From: Planctomycetota bacterium
GTDB taxonomy: Bacteria > Planctomycetota > UBA1135 > GCA-002686595
Assembly (NCBI GenBank): GCA_947484275.1
Contig: CANKOY010000028.1
Location: 1-44,121, forward strand
Length of the DNA: 44,121 bases
Direction of reading: 5' to 3'
Shown here: positions 25,699 through 35,120 of the stretch, piece after piece
How the letters are laid out: each line of letters opens with the position of its first letter
Position numbering within the stretch: the first letter of the stretch is position 1
Notes under the pieces: generated by a model
Databases searched by the model: none
What the model saw: only the letters and a program-made list of their open reading frames with translations
What the model was told of the DNA's origin: nothing
Position numbers and translations under genes: made by a program

Positions 25699-26661
25699 AT
25701 GAGAATCTCGAAACTTTGGATGGCCGGCATCAGCCTCGGCCTCTTGGCCGCCGCGACGGCGCCGGCCAACGCCGCACCTGGGTGATGAACCCCCAAAAAA
25801 TCGTATTCGGGCCCTGCGGGTCCGAAGGCGGGCGGACCGGTCGGTCCGGGTAAAGCAGGTGGGTCAGGTGGTGCAACGACTCCGGGAGCAGGCGGCGGCA
25901 AGCGCTCCACTCCGGGGCCTGGTATGCCGGTCGAGCAGCCGCGCGGTCAAAGCGCGAAAGATCTGCTCAAGATCGATTGGCAGTACCCGATGCACGTGAT
26001 CGAAGAAAAAGCCGGTGAGGGTAGCGCAGCGAAGCAAGCGCGTCGTGCGCTGTCTAGCGAAGCCGCCTTTGCATCACTCGCAGGTCAGGACCCGCGTCCG
26101 CTGCTGGTGTTGCGTGAGTGCCTCGTGTGCAACGGCACCGACGACGCACTGCTTTCCAAGGGTGCGGACAATGAGCGCACGTTCCTGCTCTCGACGTGGT
26201 TCCACTGCGTCAAGCTGCCGGTCGACGTGCTCCAGAAGGACCACCCGTACTTCGAGCTGTTCGATCACGAGAATCCGGAGCACCTTTTCGTTTCGTTGCC
26301 CGATGGATCGGTCAAAGTGAAACTCGAAGGCCAGACCTCGCGCACGGAATTGTGGGATGCCATGGGCCAAGTGCTCGCGGCCGCCTACAAGTCGGATCCG
26401 CAGCCGGTGGTCAAGCTGGTGCAGAAGTCACTCGATCGCATGGACGTGCTCGACTCCCGCTTGCTCGACCTGCGCACCAAGCGCAACGAGTTGCTGGAGA
26501 CCGAGGGCCTCGACTCGCGCAAGCTCGCCAAGGTCGATCTGCAGATCGCCGACGCTAACTTGGAGTTGGTTGCGGCAAAGGAGCAAATCCTCAAGCTTTC
26601 GAAGCTAGAGATGAAGAGCTCCGACGGACCGGCGGCCAATCCGGCCAAAGCTGGTAAGTAG
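25699..26661 (+). pseudogene. Secreted thioredoxin-like CxxC protein interrupted by tandem TGA codons
   Basis: The ATG at 25699 has a good AAAGGA at 25686-25691 and encodes an intact signal peptide (MRISKLWMAGISLGLLAAA ... ANAAPG), then two in-frame TGA codons at 25783-25788. The same frame reopens at 25789 as a Gly/Pro-rich linker (SGPAGPKAGGPVGPGKAGG) that runs into the main domain from 25924 (245 residues if translated from there, but without a signal peptide). The main domain is thioredoxin-like: strand LLVLREC, C-L-V-C motif, then ERTFLLSTWFHCVKLPVDV and HLFVSLPDGSVKVKLEG. A Lys/Glu/Leu coiled coil follows (about 160 to the end). Removing one G from 25780-25782 and adding one A to 25795-25800 gives an unbroken frame (APGDEPPKKSYSG), so either a genuine lesion or an assembly error is possible. 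See findings. Confidence 0.75.
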
Positions 26662-26712
26662 CGACCTCCGTGCGCGACGTGCGGAGTCAGTCAGTCGAAA
26701 TCCTGTGTGACG

Positions 26713-26746
26713 GCGGCGGCCAGCGACGGAAGTCGTTGGCCGCCGC
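26713..26746 (+). terminator. 15-bp stem-loop after the thioredoxin-like gene
   Basis: Arm GCGGCGGCCAGCGAC (26713-26727) pairs with GTCGTTGGCCGCCGC (26732-26746) apart from one G-T pair, loop GGAA, followed by TTTC. It lies 51 bases after the stop at 26661 and looks like a Rho-independent terminator. It also argues that the next protein starts downstream of it. Confidence 0.75.
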
Positions 26747-26756
26747 TTTCACTGGA

Positions 26757-27998
26757 TTGCCGTGGCGCTTGCTCCTGGGCACGGCGCTCCCTTGCCTGCT
26801 CCTGTTCATTCTCGCGGGGCCGGGCTTCGCCCAGGCGGGCAAGGATGGCGCCAGCAATCAAGAAGAGGAGAAGTTCAAGGGCGTTGATCCTTACACCAAG
26901 GGCGATCCCGAGACGCTGCAGAAGGCCGGCTACAAGTCTTTGGCGCCGTTTTCCTTCGCCCAGGGCATTTCCGCGGAGGAGATGCACGAGGTTCTTGGAG
27001 GCATCGAGGTGCTGTGGGCCGAGACTGCGCACTTCAAGATCTGCTCGAGCCTGAAGACCTACAAGTCGAAATCGGACTCGCCCGAGAACGAGGCGCTGGA
27101 CAAGGATCTCGCGCTGCTCGCCAAGCGCATCCCGGGTTTCCGACCGCTGAAGCGAAACCAGCAGGACCCATGGTTGCGTCTGCACTTGTATGCGCTGCGG
27201 CTGGAGATGCTGTACGAGGAGTTCTGTGCGCGCACCGGGTTCCGCGACGCGGATTTTCCGCCCCTGGGAACGACGAACACCATGGGCAGCGGGCCCTACC
27301 TCGGGCAGAAGCTGAAGCCGACGATTCTGCTGGCTGAAAAACGTTCGGCCCTGGGCCGCTTCAACTTGCGCTACGCGAAGAGTGAGGAGTCAGGTTCCCA
27401 TCGCGCCCAGTTGGAGGGCGGTTCGATTTTCTTCGGCATTTCCGCTGAGTCCATGCGTGAGGCTGGCTTCGAGCTCGACATCGCCATGCACTGCGCAATC
27501 GTCGCCGGCGTTACCGCCAACATGCTCGACGGCCTGCGCGATAGCTACTGGGCCACCCCGCTGTGGTTCGACATGGGGCTCGGACACTGGTTCTCGCGGC
27601 GCGTGGACAAGCGTTTCACCTACTACGCCAACGGAACCTCGCGCTACACGGACGACGACCTGTCGGAGTGGCAACCTCGGGTGCGCGGGCTGGTGGACAA
27701 TAAATTCCCCTACAGTTGGCAGGACATGCTCGAGACCCTTGATTGGAAGCAATTGACGCCCCAGGCGCACATGCTTATGTGGTCGCGCGTGGACTGGATG
27801 CTGCAGCAGGAGGGCAAGACGCTGCGTGCGTTTATGGAACCGATTAGCGTGCCTCTGACCCAGAGCAGCCCAGAGGAGCGCAACAAGGCTCAGGTGGAGC
27901 GTGCCACGAAGGGCCTGAGCGATTGCTTCGGACAGTCGGTGGCCGATTTGGACCGCACCTGGGCGACTTGGGTGCTCAAGACCTACGCCAGGAAGTGA
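26757..27998 (+). CDS. Secreted protein with gluzincin-like (peptidase-MA-like) remnant, function unknown
   Basis: The frame is open from GTG 26670, but a terminator-like hairpin lies at 26713-26746. The TTG at 26757 therefore seems the better start and gives 413 residues beginning directly with a signal peptide (PWRLLLGTALPCLLLFILAGPGFAQA). The mature protein has WAETAHFKICSSL near residue 85-95, then GSIFFGISAESMREAGFELDIAMHCAIVAGVTANMLDG and LWFDMGLGHWFSRR. These resemble the layout of gluzincin metallopeptidases of the MA clan, but the HExxH is replaced by MHCAIV, so the zinc site looks lost. No SD is obvious before the TTG. It is a single gene convergent with the coiled-coil gene. Confidence 0.7.
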   Translation: MPWRLLLGTALPCLLLFILAGPGFAQAGKDGASNQEEEKFKGVDPYTKGDPETLQKAGYKSLAPFSFAQGISAEEMHEVLGGIEVLWAETAHFKICSSLKTYKSKSDSPENEALDKDLALLAKRIPGFRPLKRNQQDPWLRLHLYALRLEMLYEEFCARTGFRDADFPPLGTTNTMGSGPYLGQKLKPTILLAEKRSALGRFNLRYAKSEESGSHRAQLEGGSIFFGISAESMREAGFELDIAMHCAIVAGVTANMLDGLRDSYWATPLWFDMGLGHWFSRRVDKRFTYYANGTSRYTDDDLSEWQPRVRGLVDNKFPYSWQDMLETLDWKQLTPQAHMLMWSRVDWMLQQEGKTLRAFMEPISVPLTQSSPEERNKAQVERATKGLSDCFGQSVADLDRTWATWVLKTYARK

Positions 27999-28020
27999 GC
28001 CGCCCGGGCGGGCTCGGGCC

Positions 28021-29322
28021 TCAGCGGGCTGCGATTTCCTTGCGCAGCGCGGCCAGCTCCGATTCCTTGCGATCTGCGTAGCGCTGGATTGCGCGCTCGC
28101 TTTCGATCGCCGCCGATAGCTGGCTTTCCATCATGTCCGCCCGCTGCTTGTGTCCGTCGCGCTCCAGGCTCGCGCGGGCACAGCTGACTTCAAGCTTGTC
28201 CAACTCGGCGCGGGCACTAGAGAGTTCGCGCTCGAAGATCACGCGGGTCGTATCCGCCTTGCTGGCCGCGGCCTGAGTTTCCTTGAGTCGCTGCTCCAGG
28301 TCGGCGCGCAGTTTGGAGGCCGCTTCGTCGCGCGCCGCGAGCTCCTTGGCCTGAGCTGATTTCGCACTCTCAAGTTGCTGGCGGGACTGGGCCTGTTCTT
28401 CAGACAGGCGCTTTTCGAGCTGAGCCAGGCGCTCGCATTCCTTGGTCAAACGCCCGAATTCCAGATCCTTCTCGGCCACAAGTGCCCGGGCTGACTTGGC
28501 CTCAGCCTGTTCGCGCGCGATGGTGGCGTTGAGCTTGACGATCCCGAATTCCATTTCGCCGAGGCGCCTGCGCAGCTCGGCTGCATCCGCGTTCACCTTG
28601 GCGAGTGCCTCGCGCTCGCCCTTGGCCTGCGCGAGTTCTTGTTCGACTTGTGCCTGGGCGGACTTCGCTGCCTCGAGGCGCTTCTCCGCTTGGGCGCGAG
28701 CGCTGGCGGCCGTCGCGCCTTCGCGCAATGCGGCTTCCAGTGCGGCGGCCGATTTCGCCGCGAGGCCACGCTCCGCGTCGATCGCGGCCCTGGTTTCGCG
28801 CTCGCGGGCGGCGTCGCCCTTGCGCGACTCCAAGAGCGCCCGCTGAGCTTCGGCCAAAGAGCGCGCGCCCTCGGAAAGTTGGGACTCCAACTGCGCCTGC
28901 TTGGACTTCTCCGCGCGCAGCGACTGTTCTCCGGCGCGCAGCGCGTCTTCAAGTTCGCGCATGCGCGTCATGGCTTCCTTGTACTGCGCGCGGTGTTCCG
29001 CTGATTCCTTCTCAAGGCGCGAGGCCACGCGCGAGACTTCGACGCCACTGGGGTGCGTGTCGAGCGCGGCGGACGCTGTCGTCGCGGCGTGATCGCCCTT
29101 CAGACGCCAAACGTCGTCCAGATCCAGTGCAGCCTGAGCCTCGCCTGCGCGTACGACCGTGTGCACCTTGACGCCCGCCGCACTGACACGGCGACGAAGC
29201 TCATCCTCGTCGACGCCGAGGGCGGCCGCGGCCGCCTTGAGTCGGACTAACGTCCCCGGCTCAGTTGCCACGGGGGACTCGGTGCGGACAGGCGATACAG
29301 AGGTCGAGTTTTGGCGCGCCAT
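28021..29322 (-). CDS. HTH plus long coiled-coil protein
   Basis: The start is the ATG at 29322 (433 residues); a longer frame to 29580 would run through the upstream region of the divergent ankyrin gene and shows no coding character. Residues about 25-60 (LVRLKAAAAALGVDEDELRRRVSAAGVKVHTVV) look like a small helix-turn-helix of MerR or excisionase type. Residues about 95-430 are an almost unbroken Ala/Glu/Arg/Lys/Leu coiled coil (SRLEKESAEHRAQYKEAM onward) with no hinge. There is no ATPase domain, signal peptide or membrane helix, so it is cytoplasmic. A DNA-tethering or filament-like role is possible but unproven. No family is recognised. Confidence 0.75.
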   Translation of the reverse strand: MARQNSTSVSPVRTESPVATEPGTLVRLKAAAAALGVDEDELRRRVSAAGVKVHTVVRAGEAQAALDLDDVWRLKGDHAATTASAALDTHPSGVEVSRVASRLEKESAEHRAQYKEAMTRMRELEDALRAGEQSLRAEKSKQAQLESQLSEGARSLAEAQRALLESRKGDAARERETRAAIDAERGLAAKSAAALEAALREGATAASARAQAEKRLEAAKSAQAQVEQELAQAKGEREALAKVNADAAELRRRLGEMEFGIVKLNATIAREQAEAKSARALVAEKDLEFGRLTKECERLAQLEKRLSEEQAQSRQQLESAKSAQAKELAARDEAASKLRADLEQRLKETQAAASKADTTRVIFERELSSARAELDKLEVSCARASLERDGHKQRADMMESQLSAAIESERAIQRYADRKESELAALRKEIAAR

Positions 29323-29457
29323 GGGCCCCAGGATAGCGGGGTTGTGGCCACTGACCACCGCTGCGAATCGATCGTCGGTGACATTCGTCCACTGCCCTGC
29401 GATGATCCCGGCGACCTGCACGCGCGAGCTTCGCCGTCCCGTCACGAACACTGCCCC

Positions 29458-30225
29458 ATGGATCCCGTGGCCGAGTACTTTGCGGCGCTCGACCGTGGCG
29501 ACGCGCGGGCTTTGCTGCAGCTCTTGGACCGCGAACCGCAGCTGATCCTTGCTCGCCTCCACGGTGCCACGGGTCTGCATCGGGCCGCGGCTCGCGCTGA
29601 TCTGGCGTCAGTGGAACTGCTGCTGGACCGTGGTGCGGCGATCGACGCCCAGGACGAGCAGGGCACCACGGCGCTCGCCTGGGCCACGGAGGAGCAGGCT
29701 GACGCGGTGTCGGCGTTGCTGCTGGCCCGCGGAGCCCAGGCCGGCCCCGTGGACCTGGCGGCCTGCGGCATGGCCGTGGAGCTTCGCGGCCTCCTGGAGC
29801 GTGAACCCTGGACGATCGACCAGGGGACGATGCAGGGCACTGCCGTCCATGCTGCGGTGCGCCGAGGACAGGCGGCGACCCTCGAGGTGTTATTGGAAAG
29901 GGGGGCCGACCTCTGCGTGCGCGACGGGGATGGCTGGACGGCCCTGGAGCTCGCGCGCAACCTCGGCCATGGCGAACTCGAGGCTGCGCTGGCCCGCGCG
30001 CTCGAAGTGCGCGGGGAAGCGCCGTGCGCGGGCGGAACGCAGGCAAGCGAAAGCGCCTCCTATCGCTGCGGCGCCTGTGGCGAGGAGATCGTCATCGATG
30101 TGGACCGCACCGAGGGCGAGACGCAGACCTTCGTGGAGGATTGTCCTGTGTGCTGTCGCGCCAACGAGGTAAACGTGCGCTGGGCGGAAGGCGCTGGCGC
30201 GGCCGTGCGCGCGCATTTGGAGTAG
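29458..30225 (+). CDS. Ankyrin-repeat protein with C-terminal CPXCG-type zinc ribbon
   Basis: The ATG at 29458 gives 255 residues. Ankyrin repeats span about 1-185 (GATGLHRAAARADLASVELLLDRGAAID, GTTALAWATEEQADAVSALLLARGA, GTAVHAAVRRGQAATLEVLLERGAD, GWTALELARNLGHGELEAALA; each written here in part). Residues about 200-240 contain C-G-A-C and C-P-V-C pairs around EEIVIDVDRTEGETQTFVED, matching the cysteine-rich CPXCG family (PF14255), which is normally a stand-alone protein of about 60 residues. Zinc binding is expected. It is a cytoplasmic protein of unknown target. It lies divergent from the coiled-coil gene, 135 bases away. Confidence 0.85.
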   Translation: MDPVAEYFAALDRGDARALLQLLDREPQLILARLHGATGLHRAAARADLASVELLLDRGAAIDAQDEQGTTALAWATEEQADAVSALLLARGAQAGPVDLAACGMAVELRGLLEREPWTIDQGTMQGTAVHAAVRRGQAATLEVLLERGADLCVRDGDGWTALELARNLGHGELEAALARALEVRGEAPCAGGTQASESASYRCGACGEEIVIDVDRTEGETQTFVEDCPVCCRANEVNVRWAEGAGAAVRAHLE

Positions 30226-30391
30226 GTCCGCTCGGCCCCCGAGGTGCCTCTGACCAGCACGGGCCGAGGTTCCCGGCGGGGGAGTCGCACGGGCGCCTTG
30301 GTGCGTCTGCGCTCCAGGGGAAGCAGGCGGCGCTCGGTTCCCGGGAGACTGGATGGCGCAACGGGCGGCGGACTGTTAGTACCCCACGACC

Positions 30392-32212
<1,821 letters not shown>

Positions 32213-32218
32213 GCGATT

Positions 32219-33121
32219 TCAACGGGCGCCCAGGGACCAAGTCGGCAGGCTGCGCAACTTGATCCAGCGCTGGGTCCGCGGATGCACGAACGACAGGGCC
32301 GCGGCATGGAGGTGGTATCCGCCCTCTCCCGGCCGCGCGTCGCTGATGGGCGTTCCGCCGGCGCCGAATAGGGGATCGCCGACGATGGGCGCGCCTAGGG
32401 CAGCGAGGTGGATGCGAATCTGGTCGGCGCGGCCGGTGATCGGCTGGGCGCAGACCAGCGAGCGCTGGGCCTCGGTGTCGCGGCGCAGCACGCGCACGCG
32501 CGTCAACGCCGGTTTGCCGAGGACGGAAGCCACGTGGATCTGCAGGCGGCCGTGGGGGACCTTGCCGATCGGATGTCGCGCCAAGGCGCTGTGGGGCAGC
32601 CCGCAGCCGATCACCAGGGCCAGGTAGCTCTTGCGCGTTTCGAAATCGCGGAACTGACGCGCGAGCTCGGCGCGCGCGAGCGGGCTCTTTCCAAACAGGA
32701 TCAAGCCGGAAGTGCCGCGGCCCAGGCGATGGATCGGCGAAGCGTCGGCTCGCGAAGTGGCGCTGGCGCGCACTTGGTGCAGCAGTGTGTTCTCGAAGAA
32801 TGGACCGGCCGGCAGCACCTGCAGTCCGCTGGGCTTGATCGCGGCGAGCACATCTTCGTCCTCGAAGCACACTTCAAATTTCAGCGGCACCTCGGGCTCG
32901 TTCCAGGGCGCGCGGTGGTACTCCAGGCGGTCGCCGGCGCACAGCACGTCCTGATCCTGCGCCGTGCGCCCGTTGATCCGCAGTCGACCTGCGGCGAGCG
33001 CCTCGATCCACACTTCGGCAGTCGAGTGCACGAAGCGCGTGCGGTGGTAGTCGAGCACGCCCAGTCCCGCAAAACCCTCGGGCACGCGGTCGCGGTAGAT
33101 GTAGCCGGAGTTGGGGGTCAT
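32219..33121 (-). CDS. RluA-family pseudouridine synthase with HRLG in place of HRLD
   Basis: The start chosen is the ATG at 33121 (300 residues); the open frame up to 33169 adds a stretch without similarity. The N-terminal S4-like part is GVLDYHRTRFVHSTAEVWIEALAAGRLRING. The core has EVCFEDEDVLAAIKPSGLQV, then H131-R-L-G134-R-G-T-S-G, and the C-terminal motifs RADQIRIHLAALG and PIVGDPLFG. In classical RluA/RluC/RluD the residue at position 134 is the catalytic Asp. Some plant and cyanobacterial members carry the same HRLGRGTSG, so this is a natural subfamily, but its activity is not clear from sequence. RNA target unknown. Confidence 0.9.
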   Translation of the reverse strand: MTPNSGYIYRDRVPEGFAGLGVLDYHRTRFVHSTAEVWIEALAAGRLRINGRTAQDQDVLCAGDRLEYHRAPWNEPEVPLKFEVCFEDEDVLAAIKPSGLQVLPAGPFFENTLLHQVRASATSRADASPIHRLGRGTSGLILFGKSPLARAELARQFRDFETRKSYLALVIGCGLPHSALARHPIGKVPHGRLQIHVASVLGKPALTRVRVLRRDTEAQRSLVCAQPITGRADQIRIHLAALGAPIVGDPLFGAGGTPISDARPGEGGYHLHAAALSFVHPRTQRWIKLRSLPTWSLGAR

Positions 33122-33173
33122 GGGGCTCGCCGCGAGTGCTGCATCGTGCGGTTCACTGCTTCCACGCACTGGG

Positions 33174-35033
33174 TCAAGGCTTCGGCAGCACGACGTCGGT
33201 GGCGCCGCGCTTCACGAGGATCGGCTCGCGGCGTCGTGCGCCTGGGAATCCGGCGAGGATCGAGATCGTCTCTTCGCTCGACCAACCCCGCAGTGTGAAC
33301 GCGCCGCCTTCGCCGGAACGCGACGGCTCGGCCCAGCCGATGCCCAGCAGGCGCTCGGGATTGACCAACTCGACGCTGGCGTCCGGTGCTGCGTCGGCGC
33401 CGCCGGCCTCGACCACGCGGCCATTGGCGAGCAACTTCGCAGGCCCCAGGGTCCAGGTGCCGAGGTCATTCGATCCGGGACCGAGCGTGACGGACTCGAT
33501 GCGGCCGAGGGATCCGGATTCCCTTTTGCTCAGGAGCAACACTGTGGATAGACCGCGAACGAAGGGAAACATCTCGAGGCTGATGGAGACATTTCCGAGC
33601 CCATCGCTTGTAGCGTCGCGCTCGTATTGCAGGGTCGTGCCGTCAAGCTCCACCGCGCCAATGAAGTGCAACTCGCGAAACCGCACGGGGCGCTGCTCTT
33701 GATCCAGTGCGCGCATCACAAGCGTCAAGACATCGTCCGGAATGACAAGTTGCAATACCGCTTGCTCGCCAAAGGACACGGGGCCCGCGCCGCGAACGGA
33801 GTGCTTCGCCTTGCATCCGGGGATTTCAAGCGTTGCCTCGAGCGCCATGCCAAGGCCCACGTGCGGAAACACCGCGACGCTCGAGTGCGGCATCAAGAGC
33901 TTCGGCGATCCGAGTTCTACATCCGAATCCTCGTCAATCCTGTGCAATTCGACTCCGCCCGCGCCGCTGAATGCGCTGCCGTCGGCGTGGACGATGCGCA
34001 CCTCAACCGAGCCGTGATCGGGCAGAACGATGCGAATCGGCGCTTCTGGCGGTGCACCCAACTCGAACTCGACGCTGGCACCGGAGTCGAAGTGGCCAGC
34101 GATGTGGGCAACGAATGTGTTGTTTTTGGTGCCCCCGTCCTTCATTGCAAATGGGCCCACCTTCGCGATTCCTTGGGCCCCGCTTGTCGTGGACACCATG
34201 GGCATTTCGAAATCGAGCCACCCGCGCTCTTTCCTGACCACGACAACTGGAATGCCGGCCTGGGGCCGACCCCGCGGGTCCACAACCTCGATCCAGTGGA
34301 AGGTCGCCGCGACGCAGTCGATGACGCGCGGCGTCTGCTCTCCGGCCTGCACTGAAAAGGACGCGTCGCCCGTATAGGCGTCGGAGACTGCCAGGGCGTA
34401 CACGTCGTCAGTGCCGCAGGAGAGGCGCGCTATTCCGCGATCGTCAGTGAATGTGCGGCTGGCGACGCGCCGAATCACCTCAAGATCGAGTCCACCAGGC
34501 TCCAACAGGAACTCGATTTCAACCCGCGCTTCGCTGTCTGCGTCGCAATAGAGCACCTCGCACCGAGGGATGGGTGTTCCGTCCTCTCCGACCCTCACCA
34601 GGACCTCGATGGACTCGCTGCCGCTGCCGTTGGTGTGACCTAGAATCTCGCGCCTTCCCACGGATCGCGGCTCGATGGGCAGCGCAGACACATCAGTGCT
34701 GGATGGGTCCTGGATCGTCGAGGCCAAACGTCCTGCATCGACCGTGCGAGTCACATCCTGTCGTGCACCACGCTGAGAAAAACTCGCCGGGCGGAGCGCC
34801 GTCCAGGCGATCCAGCCGAGGCAGGCGAAGAGCGCCAAGCCCGCGCACACAAGCCCAGTGTTTCGCCGCGACTTGTCCCCGGTCCTACGAGCACGTCCTA
34901 AAACCTGGCTGGCCGCTAGGCCAATACGCGTCGTCGCTGCGCCTCGCGGCTGGCGGCCTGGAATCGCCCAAGCGGTCAGCCAGGTTTTAGGACGTGCTCT
35001 AAGCCCGGGCGTGTTCCTTCCCGATGTCCCCAT
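33174..35033 (-). CDS. Single-pass surface protein with carboxypeptidase-regulatory-like repeats
   Basis: The product is 619 residues from the ATG at 35033. There is one membrane helix at about 60-80 (GLVCAGLALFACLGWIAWTAL); after it lie beta-rich segments such as SIEVLVRVGEDGTPIPRCEVLYCD and WIEVVDPRGRPQAGIPVVVV, with 'KxGxxxxGxxVxl' patterns of carboxypeptidase-regulatory-like/prealbumin folds, ending in LVKRGATDVVLPKP. It is probably an extracytoplasmic adhesion or structural protein. Residues 12-49 are encoded by a 111-bp inverted-repeat element in frame (see the MITE feature), so the original start region was likely MGTSGRNTPGLRTGDKS. Start choice is uncertain: a GTG just before the membrane helix is also possible. 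Confidence 0.72.
   Translation of the reverse strand: MGTSGRNTPGLRARPKTWLTAWAIPGRQPRGAATTRIGLAASQVLGRARRTGDKSRRNTGLVCAGLALFACLGWIAWTALRPASFSQRGARQDVTRTVDAGRLASTIQDPSSTDVSALPIEPRSVGRREILGHTNGSGSESIEVLVRVGEDGTPIPRCEVLYCDADSEARVEIEFLLEPGGLDLEVIRRVASRTFTDDRGIARLSCGTDDVYALAVSDAYTGDASFSVQAGEQTPRVIDCVAATFHWIEVVDPRGRPQAGIPVVVVRKERGWLDFEMPMVSTTSGAQGIAKVGPFAMKDGGTKNNTFVAHIAGHFDSGASVEFELGAPPEAPIRIVLPDHGSVEVRIVHADGSAFSGAGGVELHRIDEDSDVELGSPKLLMPHSSVAVFPHVGLGMALEATLEIPGCKAKHSVRGAGPVSFGEQAVLQLVIPDDVLTLVMRALDQEQRPVRFRELHFIGAVELDGTTLQYERDATSDGLGNVSISLEMFPFVRGLSTVLLLSKRESGSLGRIESVTLGPGSNDLGTWTLGPAKLLANGRVVEAGGADAAPDASVELVNPERLLGIGWAEPSRSGEGGAFTLRGWSSEETISILAGFPGARRREPILVKRGATDVVLPKP
34889..34999. mobile_element. 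111-bp MITE-like inverted-repeat element inside a reading frame
   Basis: The ends are perfect 22-bp inverted repeats: GAGCACGTCCTAAAACCTGG.. at 34889-34910 and its reverse complement at 34978-34999; pairing continues for about 7 bases with one mismatch. The 67-base middle is GC-rich and encodes no transposase. TA flanks both sides (34886-34887 and 35000-35001), compatible with a 2-bp target duplication of IS630/Tc1-type elements. Removing 34888-35001 (114 bases) keeps the reading frame of the host gene. No second copy was seen in this window. Confidence 0.78.
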
Positions 35034-35120
35034 GGGGCGTGGATTCTATCCCTGCGCACGCGCCCAGAATCTCGCAGGCCGAGTTCAGGCGCCGCCCCAG
35101 GCGTGCTGGGCCCTACTGGC

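Noticed and set aside
25783..25788. Tandem TGA as selenocysteine codons
   Set aside because: Two adjacent selenocysteines between a signal peptide and a Gly/Pro linker would be unusual, no SECIS-like hairpin was seen right after them, and two homopolymer shifts explain the break better.
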